This document shows positions 1-10,965 of a stretch of 64,000 nt of DNA, one piece after another. Position 1 is the first letter of the stretch, and each line of letters opens with the position of its first letter. Source of the stretch: Cheiracanthium punctorium (taxonomy: Eukaryota; Arthropoda; Arachnida; Araneae; Cheiracanthiidae); contig JAWZYV010018255.1 in assembly GCA_038373885.1 (NCBI GenBank), forward strand, positions 310,001 through 374,000, written 5' to 3'. The notes under the pieces were generated by a model, which did no database searches, had not been told where the DNA came from, and saw nothing but the letters and a program-made list of their open reading frames with translations. Made by a program: the position numbers and the translations under genes.

Positions 1-2108
1 TTTGTCTTACTAACGCAATAAATATAAAATATAATCCATAACAAATAGATAAATGAAGCTTTGATAATGTAGAAAGATTTGAGTGTAACTGTATATGATT
101 TATAATAATAAATGAAAATAATACCAATATATTCTGATGTTTAAAAAAGTGAATACGTGCTAGTTTTTTTAAGAACGATTCCATATTTATAATTTTATTT
201 CGTTTAAGATTGTTTGAAAAATAAAAGAAAATGTTGACTTGTCTGGATAAAAGGAAAGGAGGTTAAATAAATTTGCAATGTAGCTTTTGTTTGGATTATA
301 AGATCAAAATATTGTACTTTGTTCAATACTGGCAAAATTATATGCTAATAATTTTAGAACGTTTAATGATAACGATTTAGCAGTATACCCATTAATAAGA
401 TACTACACACGTACAAGAAAAATTTTTATAGTAGGGAAAATTGGGGTCAAAAGGAAAGCGGGTCAATTGGAGCATTTTATACATATTTAATACTTTTGGC
501 AAATTATTTCATATTGAATAGTTATTTCAACAATCAGGATATCGCAGTATTCTACACAGCGGAAGTGTTAGTAATTCAAGGACAGAAACTGCAAAGAAAT
601 CAGTTGAGATATTTGCGTTCTTTTTAGGACAACGTGTTTTTCAACTTCAAAGTGACAAGTTATTTGTTTAGAGTTTTTGCTTCTTGTACCTAACTGGCAA
701 GGCGTAACTCCTAAAGTATTTCATCAATGTTCCTACTTTCATGCATATTTTACTGTCGAAAGCCACAACTTCACAACACTATGAATACAATTATAATAAA
801 ATAATAACCCCAAAACAATATGAAGGTGTCAATTGTAACTAATGATAGCGAGTAGAATTGTCTCATTTATATCACCTATGAAAAGTGGACCTACATGAAG
901 TGTACCAAATGTGAATGACAATATGAATGCCCAAAATGCTTTTCCAGGTATCTGTTCGAAATAATGGGAATAATTGGCAAGAAATTGTTTAAATGTTTTT
1001 TTATGGGTTTTTTTATTATTTTTTTTTATTTCATAACGATTTTTAAGAAATATTATAATAAATGTTATGCCAAATGGATTTGAACTTCGAGAAATAAATC
1101 TTAGAAGTTAAACTGTTCAAGTACACTGTTATGGACCATTATGGTTCCTTTACACTGTTACACTAATGGCCCAAAGTTGGGAACTATTGTAACACTATGT
1201 ACCAAAGCCGAAGCCAAGGGGTATTGGGGGTTTACCCACTTTCAGGAACGTACTTTACTATTTGTAGAAAGGAGCTTAAAAAACTGCCAAAATGAAACAA
1301 AAAACAGAACCCCCTCTCTCAAAACTTTCAGGAAAACGTATTACTATTTGTAGAAAAGTATTTAAAAACTGCTATATTGAACTTGAAACCTCCCCTCTCC
1401 CCTCTCTAAATTTTGTTCCTAGCTACGGTTTGGTATGAAATTATCCATATAACGTAGATTAATATTATAAACACGTTCCAACTAACTAACGTTTAACTTG
1501 AATTTATGGATATGTTTTCAAAAATTACTCTATGTCAACCTCAAATTTAAGATAAGTTTTTCCATTCAGTTATGTAAATATAGATCAAAATGTTTAAAAA
1601 AAAAAAAAAAAACTTCTTAAAACTGACTCCAGTTTCCGCTATCTTCGGATACATTCACATTGCAGCAATTCAGTAGATTTTAAATGACTGTTACCATACG
1701 CATTAAAGTGCTTTAGTTGGGGGATATTAAATTCGAAGCATAGGTAACCTGTTAATGAAGATGATCATCATGACTTGTATTATACGCAATAGATAATTAT
1801 ATTTGATTTTCAAATAAATTAAGATCAGAGTGACTTTCCATGCTGTTGAAATCAATATTCATAAAGGAACACTTTAGAAGCAAGGAGAACAACTACACAA
1901 TGGATATAGATTAAAAATTTAACAGTTCGGTGTGGAAAGAGATAAATTTGTTTATTGTAGAGTCCCGGCAGTTAAAAAAAAGAAAAAAAGTTGAATTGTA
2001 AAAAAAAAAAAAAATCTCGTGCCTGTTTTATTGGAAATACGGGTATGGATAACGGTCATGAGATTAGTTCGGTTTGTCAGGAGGTTTTTTTTCTTTTTTT
2101 AACGTAAA
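1..2108. other. AT-rich intergenic DNA, no gene seen
   Basis: No reading frame here looks like a protein on either strand. The one 70-codon frame near 1141-1353 is low complexity and runs through a local tandem repeat. Poly-A and poly-T runs are common. Apart from the repeat pair listed separately I see nothing interpretable. Confidence 0.6.
1239..1405. repeat. Two-copy tandem repeat, 86-bp period
   Basis: The word ctttcaggaa starts at 1239 and again at 1325. Both copies continue with an 'actatttgtagaaa' core, then a run resembling 'ttaaaaactgc', and end in a C/T-rich 'cccctctc' tract. The copies differ by several substitutions and small indels, so the duplication is not recent. Text just after it (cctagctacggtttgg) resembles the ends of common arthropod MITEs, but I cannot define an element. 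Confidence 0.6.
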
Positions 2109-2717
2109 CAGGGTTGCGACCGATTAAGGAAAAACAGAAAAAACATGGAATAAACAGAAAAATTTATTTTAACATAAAAAGTCAGGGAAAGTTGAAAAAT
2201 CCCTCTAAAAATCCAGAAATTCATGATATATGATCTGGAAAATTATTCCAAGGCTGCATTTGCAAATAATATTTCATTTGACATACGTCTAGATTGCTTT
2301 AAATATGACTTGATGTAGGTACACGAGAGGTGCGCATACAGAATTGTCTTGGGAGAGGGACTAGTTAAAAGTAAATAAATAAAAATGACTTTAAGATAAT
2401 CTTTTGCTTTATTGTACATTTTGCTTCAGTTAAATAAGCGGTTTTTTTTTGTTTGTTTTTTTCTAAACTAGGTCTTTCTCCAAAAAATTACTGTATCCCC
2501 CACTAATGCTCACCTGAGTCAAAACATTTTCCCACATACATGCTCGAAATGTAATATTAATTTATAAATGACGATTTCAGACATTTTTACAGAACACACT
2601 TGAAGACTTTCTAGATTTTAGCCACCATTTTGTAGATCTCGCTGGCTTTTTCTCTTAAAATACAATTTCCTGACTATTCCAGGTTTTTCAGGTATACTTG
2701 GACGTCGCATGACCCTG
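2109..2717. mobile_element. Possible hAT-like non-autonomous element
   Basis: The left end reads cagggttgcgacc. The reverse complement of the right end reads cagggtcatgcgacg. These look like imperfect inverted termini of the CAGGG type seen in hAT elements, and both inner flanks are rich in 'ggaaaaac/cagg' words. The 8-bp flanks (aacgtaaa and aatgttcc) match only partly, so a target duplication is not convincing. There is no transposase. It may be an old hAT MITE or a chance pairing. Confidence 0.35.
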
Positions 2718-4588
2718 AATGTTCCAAAAATACTGCAAGCATTACGAAATAATCTCACCATTATCCACAACCGCTTTATCCATGAAACCATGCAATAGGG
2801 TTTTTTTCGCGCACAATATAACTGTCACGATTATAACAGTCACTATAAAATCACATTTTTAAACGGCACCGTGTAAATGTCTGACATTTATATAATAAAC
2901 TATGAAAAATGCAATTTTATCGCATCAGCATTCAAATAAACTTTTTTTAACTCTACATAAGATCAAAACCACATAAATACCACACTATCTGCATAAAAAT
3001 TATAGAAGTGGCCATGCTGACTATGTAAGTGGCTAATTATGAGACTATTGTGTATATACATTTATTCCCATTAAAAACACATAATAAAAATGTATATAAA
3101 ATGCCACATGATTTTTAAAGGAATTTCATAATTAGAACAAATGTTTCAACTGACAGTTCTAAAAATTATAAATTATATGTTTATTTTAAACGAACAATAT
3201 CCTTTTCGAAAAAAAAAGAAATTATATTTTTCTTTTGAAGATGTAAAAAAAGTGTGATGTACTTTATTGGATGTTTCTCGTATTCTCAACAAATTCTGCA
3301 TAAAGATACATTTTTTTTTTAGTTTTTCAAAACATTCTTTTATTTTGTCGAACTTTGATTTTTTCTTTCACAACATTAAAAAAAAGTATGTTTATTTCAT
3401 TTTATTCGCGTTTCAAAGAAATGTCTTTTCTTTAAAAATGTTAAATCACATGCGAAAAGGTTAAACAATAAAAGAAGGACATTCTTTGTTGCTGCTTTTT
3501 GAAAATTCAAGACTGGAAAGCGACACCTCTTCCATTTTCTCTTTATTGAAGTTTATAGTTAAAAAGAACTGTCTTTATTTCTTTATGACTGTCTTTAAAT
3601 ACTTTGTAATATGAAAGAAAACGTATAATCTGTATCATGCAAGTTATTAACTTTTATAAAATCCATGCGAATACGTGCTAAATTGTTTAGCGAACCATCG
3701 CACAAGAAAAAGTTTTGTTGAACGAATAAAAAGCATTGCAAAATCAAGAAAATTGGTCAGTTCAAATAGTTCCAACATTTTTCTTTTCAAATAACAAAAT
3801 AATTTTTTTAATTGTTTATTTCAATAAAACATTTTGTTAATTTAACGAAATGCTTTGGTTAAAATTAACAAATGCTTTGTGTAAAATTACGTTTTTAAAA
3901 CATTTATTTGGATAAATTGGCAAACTATCCTTGTTAGCTTATAAGTTCATGGATCTTGTTTATTTTAAGGATTTTTTATACTTACAAATTTCAGTTAAAA
4001 AATTCATTGCGAGAATTTTTTTAAAGACAAACTTAGTAAGACAATCAGACTTACTTTTGTGTACGTGATAAAATAAAATAAACATGTAACTTTACTCAAA
4101 CTTTTCATTATAACGAGTTATCTAGTTTACTTAATAAAACCCACGGTTGCATTTTTCTTTTTTATTGTTCTCCCGCAACTTGCGTGGTTTACGATTCAAG
4201 CGTGTAACGAGTTAGGGTAGTTTTTATATATGCGTGAGAAAGGGCATCCAGAAGTTGTGAAAGCCATCAGTTTGAGAAACAGCTGTAAGTTTTACAAGTC
4301 TTGCATATGGGCTTCAATCACATTGCATTGGATACATCATTCTTGTTTTTCATATTAACACATCTTTCAGAGAGAACTGGTAAAGTTGTTTTGTTTTCTT
4401 TGTGTTTCTAAACTTAATATAAATGGTACTTTTCTTGCATTGCTTTAAAAGTTAGTTCTTGAACATAATAAAATAGTACACTGAAGGCTAATTTAAGAGA
4501 CCCATTTTCTGAAAAAAAGAACGATATGTCTATGTTTTGGTGGACGATATTATTAGATTGCATAATAAAACGATTTTACATTTATTTA
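2718..4588. other. AT-rich intergenic DNA, no gene seen
   Basis: Extremely A/T-rich with many homopolymer runs. Short frames such as 3267-3464 are phenylalanine-rich products of T-richness, with no domain signature. No RNA gene or transposon ends were recognised. Confidence 0.55.
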
Positions 4589-4680
4589 GTTCCAAAGATA
4601 TAATCATTTTCTAAGTACGCTATAAATAGTGACTGCCAACAAACAGCATATAGTACGTTGATTGGAAATACGAACAAAGT
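4589..4680 (+). repeat. Diverged direct repeat, copy A
   Basis: This block matches 4921-5012 about 333 bp downstream. Shared words include ccaaagatataa, gtgactgccaaca and atagtacgt, followed by a 'gat...aaatacga' string. The match covers roughly 90 bp at a level I judge near 75-80%. It does not code for protein. Confidence 0.6.
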
Positions 4681-4920
4681 ACGAATCGTATAAGTACGAG
4701 TACTACATATAGCAAGTATTTCCAATAAAACATATAATAAAATACATTAAAGTCCTGCCAGTAGATGCGAATTCACACAATCACTGCTGAAACAGATTGA
4801 TAGGCAAACCGAAATCATAAATTCTTTTCGAATTTTCAAGAAATTTCTAGAAATAGAGTATTTAATGACTTTGTAAGTGCGAGGTAAGGTTTATAGCTCA
4901 GTTGCATTTCTTATGTTTGC

Positions 4921-5012
4921 AACAGCCAAAGATATAAGCATCTTCTAGGTAAGCTGTAAACAGTGACTGCCAACAGCATTATAGTACGTCGATCGCAAAA
5001 TACGAGTCGTAT
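4921..5012 (+). repeat. Diverged direct repeat, copy B
   Basis: Partner of 4589-4680 in the same orientation. It lies immediately before the left breakpoint of the 5.9-kb duplicated block at 5024, so it is present once only and not carried into the second block. Its function is unknown. Confidence 0.6.
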
Positions 5013-7143
5013 CGCAACAGGCCGTGATGAAGATCACATATCTAATTTAATAATCATTTACTTTGGCTTTCTTTAATGTAATCTATCCAAAATTCGAGAA
5101 TTCTAAATCACTTCTGTTTTCATTTTCCTGTCATTTCGGCTTTTAAATCGGTATTTTCGCTTTTCCCGTATGCACTACTCTTTTTCTTTTTGTCTCTTCA
5201 TTCTAGCGTCGTTGTGTTAAAAATAGATTATATTGCGTCGATTTGCAAAATCAACGGCCTTTTTGAGTTTCCTCTTGGCATCCTGCTGGCGTAAGTTATT
5301 TGGTTGTTCCCCTGCGACGACTTTAAAATGATTTGCTCGCGATTACGTCATTGTAATTTTATTGGATTAACTGTTAGGGTTGCTCTGGAATTGGCGCTAT
5401 TAATCTCAGCCAAGTTATTGTTCTCGCCAATGTGTAATTCTGTGCTGGCGTAATTTTAAAATCATTCCACCTTAACTTCACTGTCCATATAGGACGTATT
5501 TTTATTTTCGCTGAGCCACCACCGCCGTTATAATAATATTTCAACAGCGTATGTTTAATAAAATAGTTTTTCAGTATATAACGTCTTTTATTTTATTGCA
5601 ACATAAGTGCATCGTACCTGGATTATCATGTATCACAACGCAGTCTTTAAATTTAAATCAGCCCAACCAAATAACCTTCTTTACACAGGCGTTAATGCTA
5701 TTATTGATATAAAAAGTAAATAGCTCTTTCTTAATTCTTTATCAGACAAATCATACAGTTAGACACTCAGAAATTTTCCTTCTAGTTTTATACGCCTATA
5801 ATTTAGGATATGTGATAAACATCAGAATTCGACATACAAGACTGAATTACAATTCCACTTTACTAAACTCACTTCTAAATGATCAGTCATACCAATTACT
5901 GATTACTAATCTATTCACATCTTTATCTCTTCATATATACGTCTACTCAAGGATATTTCTTGTTAGAATGAATTTGCTGCACTTAACACTAAGCAGATGA
6001 ATGGTCCTTTTATACTCTCATTCCTGAATGTAAACACAGTACTTGTGCACGAAGCGACAATTAACGGTGACTTGAATAAATGTATAAGTGTAAGTTATTA
6101 CCGGGAAGGAAGTAGTCATGAGCTTCTGAGTTCATTTGCCTAGATGTGTAACACTAAAGTTGGTTCTCGAAGTAATCAGTGTCTAGATGTAAATGTTAGA
6201 AACCTGAATCTATTAGCAGTATTAATATTCCTCACATTTAGCCGAAATATGCAGATAAATTGAATAAACTACTATACTTTTACATTAAGTGGCATGCCAT
6301 AAATTTACAAATAATGAATTCAAAACAGTATGAAGAGACGAAAACATATTTATTCCGTATAAAACGTATAAAACTCTTAAAATGTGTATTAATATTTTTT
6401 TATGAGCATTTATAACATTTTATAAGAATTGGAGAAAAGTGTTCATTATCTTGGTTTCTTTATCTGTTGCTCCATCTGTCCGTAACGAAACGCCATAAAT
6501 AGTTATTTTTCAACATACGTATCTTCAAAAATAACTTTCAATTAGTGTCGCATGTGTTTAATGGAAAATGATGAAACAAGATGTTTATTTTAAGCTAGTT
6601 TCGTGAATGAAATAACAAACTTACCTTTAAAAAAATTATGTAAATATTTCCCCAGATAGGATGATCCTGCGAGGTTTGTGATTTTCTGAAAAACATTATA
6701 CGATCTGGTAAAAAATTTTGTTTAAACTGCTTGGGATATTCTGCAAATATATATTATTGATTTTGTTTCTATAAATACCCAAGTATGGCTCTTTCACTTT
6801 AAAGATGTTCAGAGTTATATTCAGAGTTGTATTGAGAGTTATTTCGAGGATCAAACACATTCATTCAAATACATGCTAGTTCATGAACAGTTACCGTTTC
6901 AAGAGTTTCAATAAAACATGTTAGTTTCATGAATTGGCAGGCAAAAATACAGAAACAATTAAGACCTTTGAAATATCTCGCAATTCATATTTTATCTCTG
7001 TTATCCCATCACAATAACTGTGGAAACACAAAACGTTACATTTTATTTGAAAAACCATTACTAGCCCAAATACATACTTCATATATTGAGCCAGAAGTGA
7101 ATTGGATTTCCTTAAATAAATATCTTAGATGAATGGTGGCAGT

Positions 7144-7311
7144 CAGAGGCGTAGCCAGAAATTTTTCATGGGGGGGGGGTTACGACTACTGCAACTCACA
7201 TATATGCATACATATGTGTGATAAAGGAGTGAAGAATATACATTTTGTATGGCAAAAAATTCCTCATGGGGGGTTTATGACCCCCTAACCCCCCCCTTGG
7301 CTACGCCCCTG
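7144..7311. mobile_element. 168-bp hAT-type MITE with 8-bp TSD
   Basis: Inverted ends are cagaggcgtagcca on the left and, reverse-complemented, caggggcgtagcca on the right. The element is flanked by a perfect 8-bp duplication, gtggcagt, at 7136-7143 and 7312-7319. An 8-bp duplication with CAGRGGCG ends is typical of hAT elements. Inside are a G-run, a C-run and a near-palindrome, cacatatatgcatacatatgtgtg (24 bp, about 7198-7221). There is no coding capacity, so it must have been mobilised by a transposase encoded elsewhere. The identical copy at 16666-16833 came with the block duplication. Confidence 0.9.
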
Positions 7312-9952
7312 GTGGCAGTAACATAAATTCATTGATTTATGAACGCTGAGCACACTGTAAGTATCCAAACTCAGTCATTATTTTCGTACCATAAGTTTGT
7401 TGAATTTCATCCTACTTCTCACAGCTTGCAAACATAACTTTATCCATCAAATAAAAGTATCTTTTAATTTCTTAGATTTTTTTCTCAAAATGACAGTAAA
7501 GGCAAAAAGAAGAGCTTATTTTCTGTACTTACTGCACCAATAATCATTTTAGTTGTGTACCTAATGATATCTGCTCAATAAGAGTAACAAAAAAACCTGA
7601 GCAAGATCTCTCCAGTCAGTTTGTATATTTGTCCTCTCTTGAGAAGCAAAAGTTCGTGGCATTTCAACCAGACAACGTATACCGTGACCTTCGTAAACAA
7701 GGCCTGCTGGCTCAAATATTGAGTCATCCTATGTAGGCCGAATTTAGACCTAAAATTAAAAGGTGTATAGCAATATTATGATTGTGCTTACTTATCATCA
7801 GTTTATAAAATTTATTATTTCTTACATTTATCTTGATTTATTATTGATTACGGATTACATATGGCACTAAAAATGCATTAAGAAATTGTGATTACGGCTG
7901 CAATGTTTAATACTTATATGATTTTAACTTTTGTTCTGAAGATATGTTTTTAAGCACTGATAAATTTGATAAAATGATGATGAGCAACCAGAATTTTAAT
8001 TCTATTTTACAAATTTTCATTTTATGCCTAAATCGGAATACTTAAGATGACGTATTTTTTAAGCCAGCAGGCGTTAGTTGCGAAGGTCACGCATATACAG
8101 AGTATCCCAAAAGAGGGGTAACGGGTTTTAATTCTTTATTTATTAGAAAAAAGCGGGAAATGTAAATTGAAAAATGTTCAAAATAAGGTAGAGAACAGAC
8201 TACGCAAACAAAAGATTCCTCTCGTTAATTATCAAAACGTTACAATATTTAAATTTGTTTACGATCCCCGTACAAAAATTTCCAGTTGGGGAAATATGCC
8301 TCATACTCTAATGAGTTGATGTAAAAGTTTTCAGATTTTTCATCATGGAATGTCACAGAGAAATATTTAAACAAAGGTTGTCAGGAGATATACGTGATTT
8401 CAATTGTAAGCGTTGATTGCAGAAGTGCAGAACATTATTTTCTTTTACAACAGCGGTATGGCCCCTGAAATGCAATCGTCCGACCCATTTTATCCCCTTC
8501 GATCGCCATTGAAAAGTGGTTTAATTCGGCATATATTTATCTTGATATTTCTGACATATTTTAGGATATGATTCTCAAATTTTCTATGTCACATCATTAG
8601 TATATGTGGCGCATTTTACTAATTGGAAATTTTTTGGTACAATGGTTGTATACACATTTTAAAGTGTAGCTGTTTGAAAATTAATGACAGGAATTGATTC
8701 TAAACATAATAATTTTTTTCCTACATTGTTTTGAAAGTCTCTTCAATTTACAATGCTTGCTCATATGTTATAGATGAGGAATTAAAGGGCGTTACCACGT
8801 TTTTGCGACACCCCTTACATATTATTTAAAAATGAATTTGAATAATATGTCTGTAGATTCTCATTCCATTAATTCTAAAAATTATCAGCAATGTGCTCGA
8901 TTGGTTTCTTTTAGGTGATCTTACTAAATACAGCTTTTTTCTTCATTTGGGTACAGTTCAGTACAGCAAAATATGACGCCGTAAAGAGTGGCGAAACGAG
9001 AACATGAATGCTTAATAAATTAACCTAATGAATAAAGAATAATAATACACTGAATAATATTATTCTGAATAATTTGATGTTCTATAAAATAATGAGAGCT
9101 ATACACCAAATGATGTATCGAAACACTTGATACTTTTTTACACTTTTATAAATTTTTTAGTTGCGTTCTGTAAAAATTGGTAAAAATGGACATTGCTATG
9201 ATTTTTTATATATTTTCCCATTAACGATGGAAATGTACCTTTGATTTCGAAAAATCAAGTCAGCTTTTAACTATATTTGCTATTTTTTTAAGTCAATATT
9301 GTTGAAATTAAGTTTTTTAATAAATGTTTCATTTGGTGTACCCAACTGGCCTGTAAAAGGTTAAGTACACCAGGGGAGTTACCCTAAGAGAATGTTATAA
9401 CGACACAATATGAATCACTATTACATTAACCATCAATGCCATACAACAGTAATGCAATTCCTTTACTTTACGTGAATGGCAGAGCGGAGGATTAAATTGC
9501 GATTCCCATTCAGATTGCACAATGCATATTTTGTACGGTTAAAGCTGAGAATATTGCGGCCTTCACGGTCGGATGCAAAGATCGCATTTATTGATTAACA
9601 TCGTGGAATCCAATTAGTGTCCGAGCTCGTAACATGATTAACGTCGTTCAAGATAAGCTTTATGAACTGGCTCAGTATTGCAAATTAATAGTCACCCCCC
9701 CCCCTCTCTCTCCCTGGAACTCTAGTGAAGCATCTGCAGAGATAATTTCGTTTAAAACTTAACTGTCTATAATTTCAATGATACATTCTGAATAAATGCA
9801 TGAATATTGCATGTTGCAGCTTACGTTTTGGAATATTTTGTAAATAAAGCCATTGTAGCAAAAGACACTGAAAAGTAGCCTGTGTTTATAACGAAAAATA
9901 TTTAAAACTTTGTAAAATAGCACACACAAAAGCATTATCAAACTGTGCACGT

Positions 9953-9985
9953 GTTTCGATCGTAAAAGTATTCGATCTTCTTCAG
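9953..9985 (-). other. Hammerhead-like core motif (weak)
   Basis: Read on the minus strand, this stretch begins CTGAAGA, continues with a hairpin whose arms are GATCG and CGATC, and ends GAAAC. That is the layout of the hammerhead ribozyme core (CUGANGA, stem II, GAAAC). One extra A sits between the core and stem II, and I cannot find convincing stems I and III or a cleavage site. It may therefore be coincidence or the relic of a ribozyme-bearing retroelement. It is conserved in copy 2 at 19476-19508. Confidence 0.25.
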
Positions 9986-10561
9986 CAACAGCATACACAC
10001 AGAGAGACTGGGAACTTAACCAGTCGGAGGAAGGAAAACGCCCCCTTCTCTCATTCTCATTGCTTTCTTGTTTTTTCTTTTCCTCTGACTCACAACCCGC
10101 TCTTGGTTTTGTTAATTGTTTTTTTTTTTTTTTCAGTCCCCCGAATAAAATTGGCTTGTGTATGGACTATGGAATTCTGCTGCTGCTGAAAAAGACTGCA
10201 ATGTTTTGATTGAAATACGTGAAGAGTTTGATAAGTACGTTTTATACGTGTTATTTTACAAAGTTTTAACTATTTTATTTAGGGTAGTGTTACTGTAGGT
10301 TTACATTATAAAAAAAAAGGTAGTGTAATTAAAATTAGTCGAATAGCATTCTTAAGCAACTGAGTAGTATAGAAAAAAGTATAGTTATATTTAATAACTA
10401 TGTAAAAAAATTCAGAAACGGTATATACTTATAGCAGAAAGGTTTCCGAAAGTATAGCGTAACCTACCGATGCTCTACTCGAACTCACGATTTCGAAAAT
10501 ATAACCCTCATTTCGGTGTAAAATATTTACGGGGAAAGGAAATCTTCATTTGGGACTTCGC

Positions 10562-10770
10562 GCGCATGCGCCAAGTGCCAAGAGACAGAGCGAAAAGAGT
10601 GAGCGCGTCTTCCCTAATATCACAGATGGTCACAAAAGAGTCGCTGTGACGTCACAGAGGGTCACAATTGTCACAGGACTGTCACATACTAGTCACATTG
10701 TGACTTGTGAGTGATGTGACTCCACTGTGTGGTCACTATAAAGTTTATTTGTGAACAGTCACCAGGTGAC
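10562..10770. promoter_or_regulatory. Promoter-like tract: NRF-1-type palindrome, CRE, GTCACA cluster
   Basis: The palindrome gcgcatgcgc at 10562-10571 fits the NRF-1 consensus. The full CRE palindrome tgacgtca lies at 10647-10654. Around it are many copies of GTCACA or its complement TGTGAC, at least eight in about 140 bp. The tract is CpG-containing within otherwise AT-rich DNA. These are sequence matches to known factor consensus sites; promoter activity is inference, and no downstream coding exon was found. The same tract is at 23970-24180. Confidence 0.45.
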
Positions 10771-10965
10771 TTCGCCGGATGAATACTTAAATAAAACAGC
10801 ACATTATCTCCTGAAAATAATTTATGTGGAAAAAGAAATATTTAAGATTTTTAATTTATATTTATTAATTATGGTATTTTCCTTCCATTTATAAAATACT
10901 CCAAAAAATTTTAAGTTTCCAAAACAAGCCATGCCAGAACTAACCTTTGGAGCAGTCAGTTTACT

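Larger units (their letters stand above)
5024..10965 (+). repeat. 5.9-kb duplicated block, copy 1
   Basis: From the hairpin gtgatgaagatcac to the word cagtcagtttact this segment recurs at 14545-24373 in the same orientation. I counted about twenty substitutions plus a few homopolymer length changes, roughly 0.3%. The flanks of the two copies are unrelated at both ends, so the boundaries are sharp. No protein gene is visible; frames of 62, 67 and 79 codons (5812-6000, 6929-7132, 9759-9998 minus) have no recognisable domain and change freely between copies. The block contains a hAT MITE and a promoter-like tract. Copy 1 keeps the empty site for the Helitron that sits in copy 2. Confidence 0.95.

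Noticed and set aside
4221..4285. TATA-like ttatata and a gctgtaagt donor suggesting a non-coding first exon
   Set aside because: TATA to initiator spacing (about 42) is wrong and no downstream exon is visible; chance is likely in AT-rich DNA.
10136..10221. Possible exon between a long T-run plus cag and a gtacgt donor
   Set aside because: All frames have stops or no recognisable protein, and the T-run length varies between the two block copies, so the acceptor call is not reliable.
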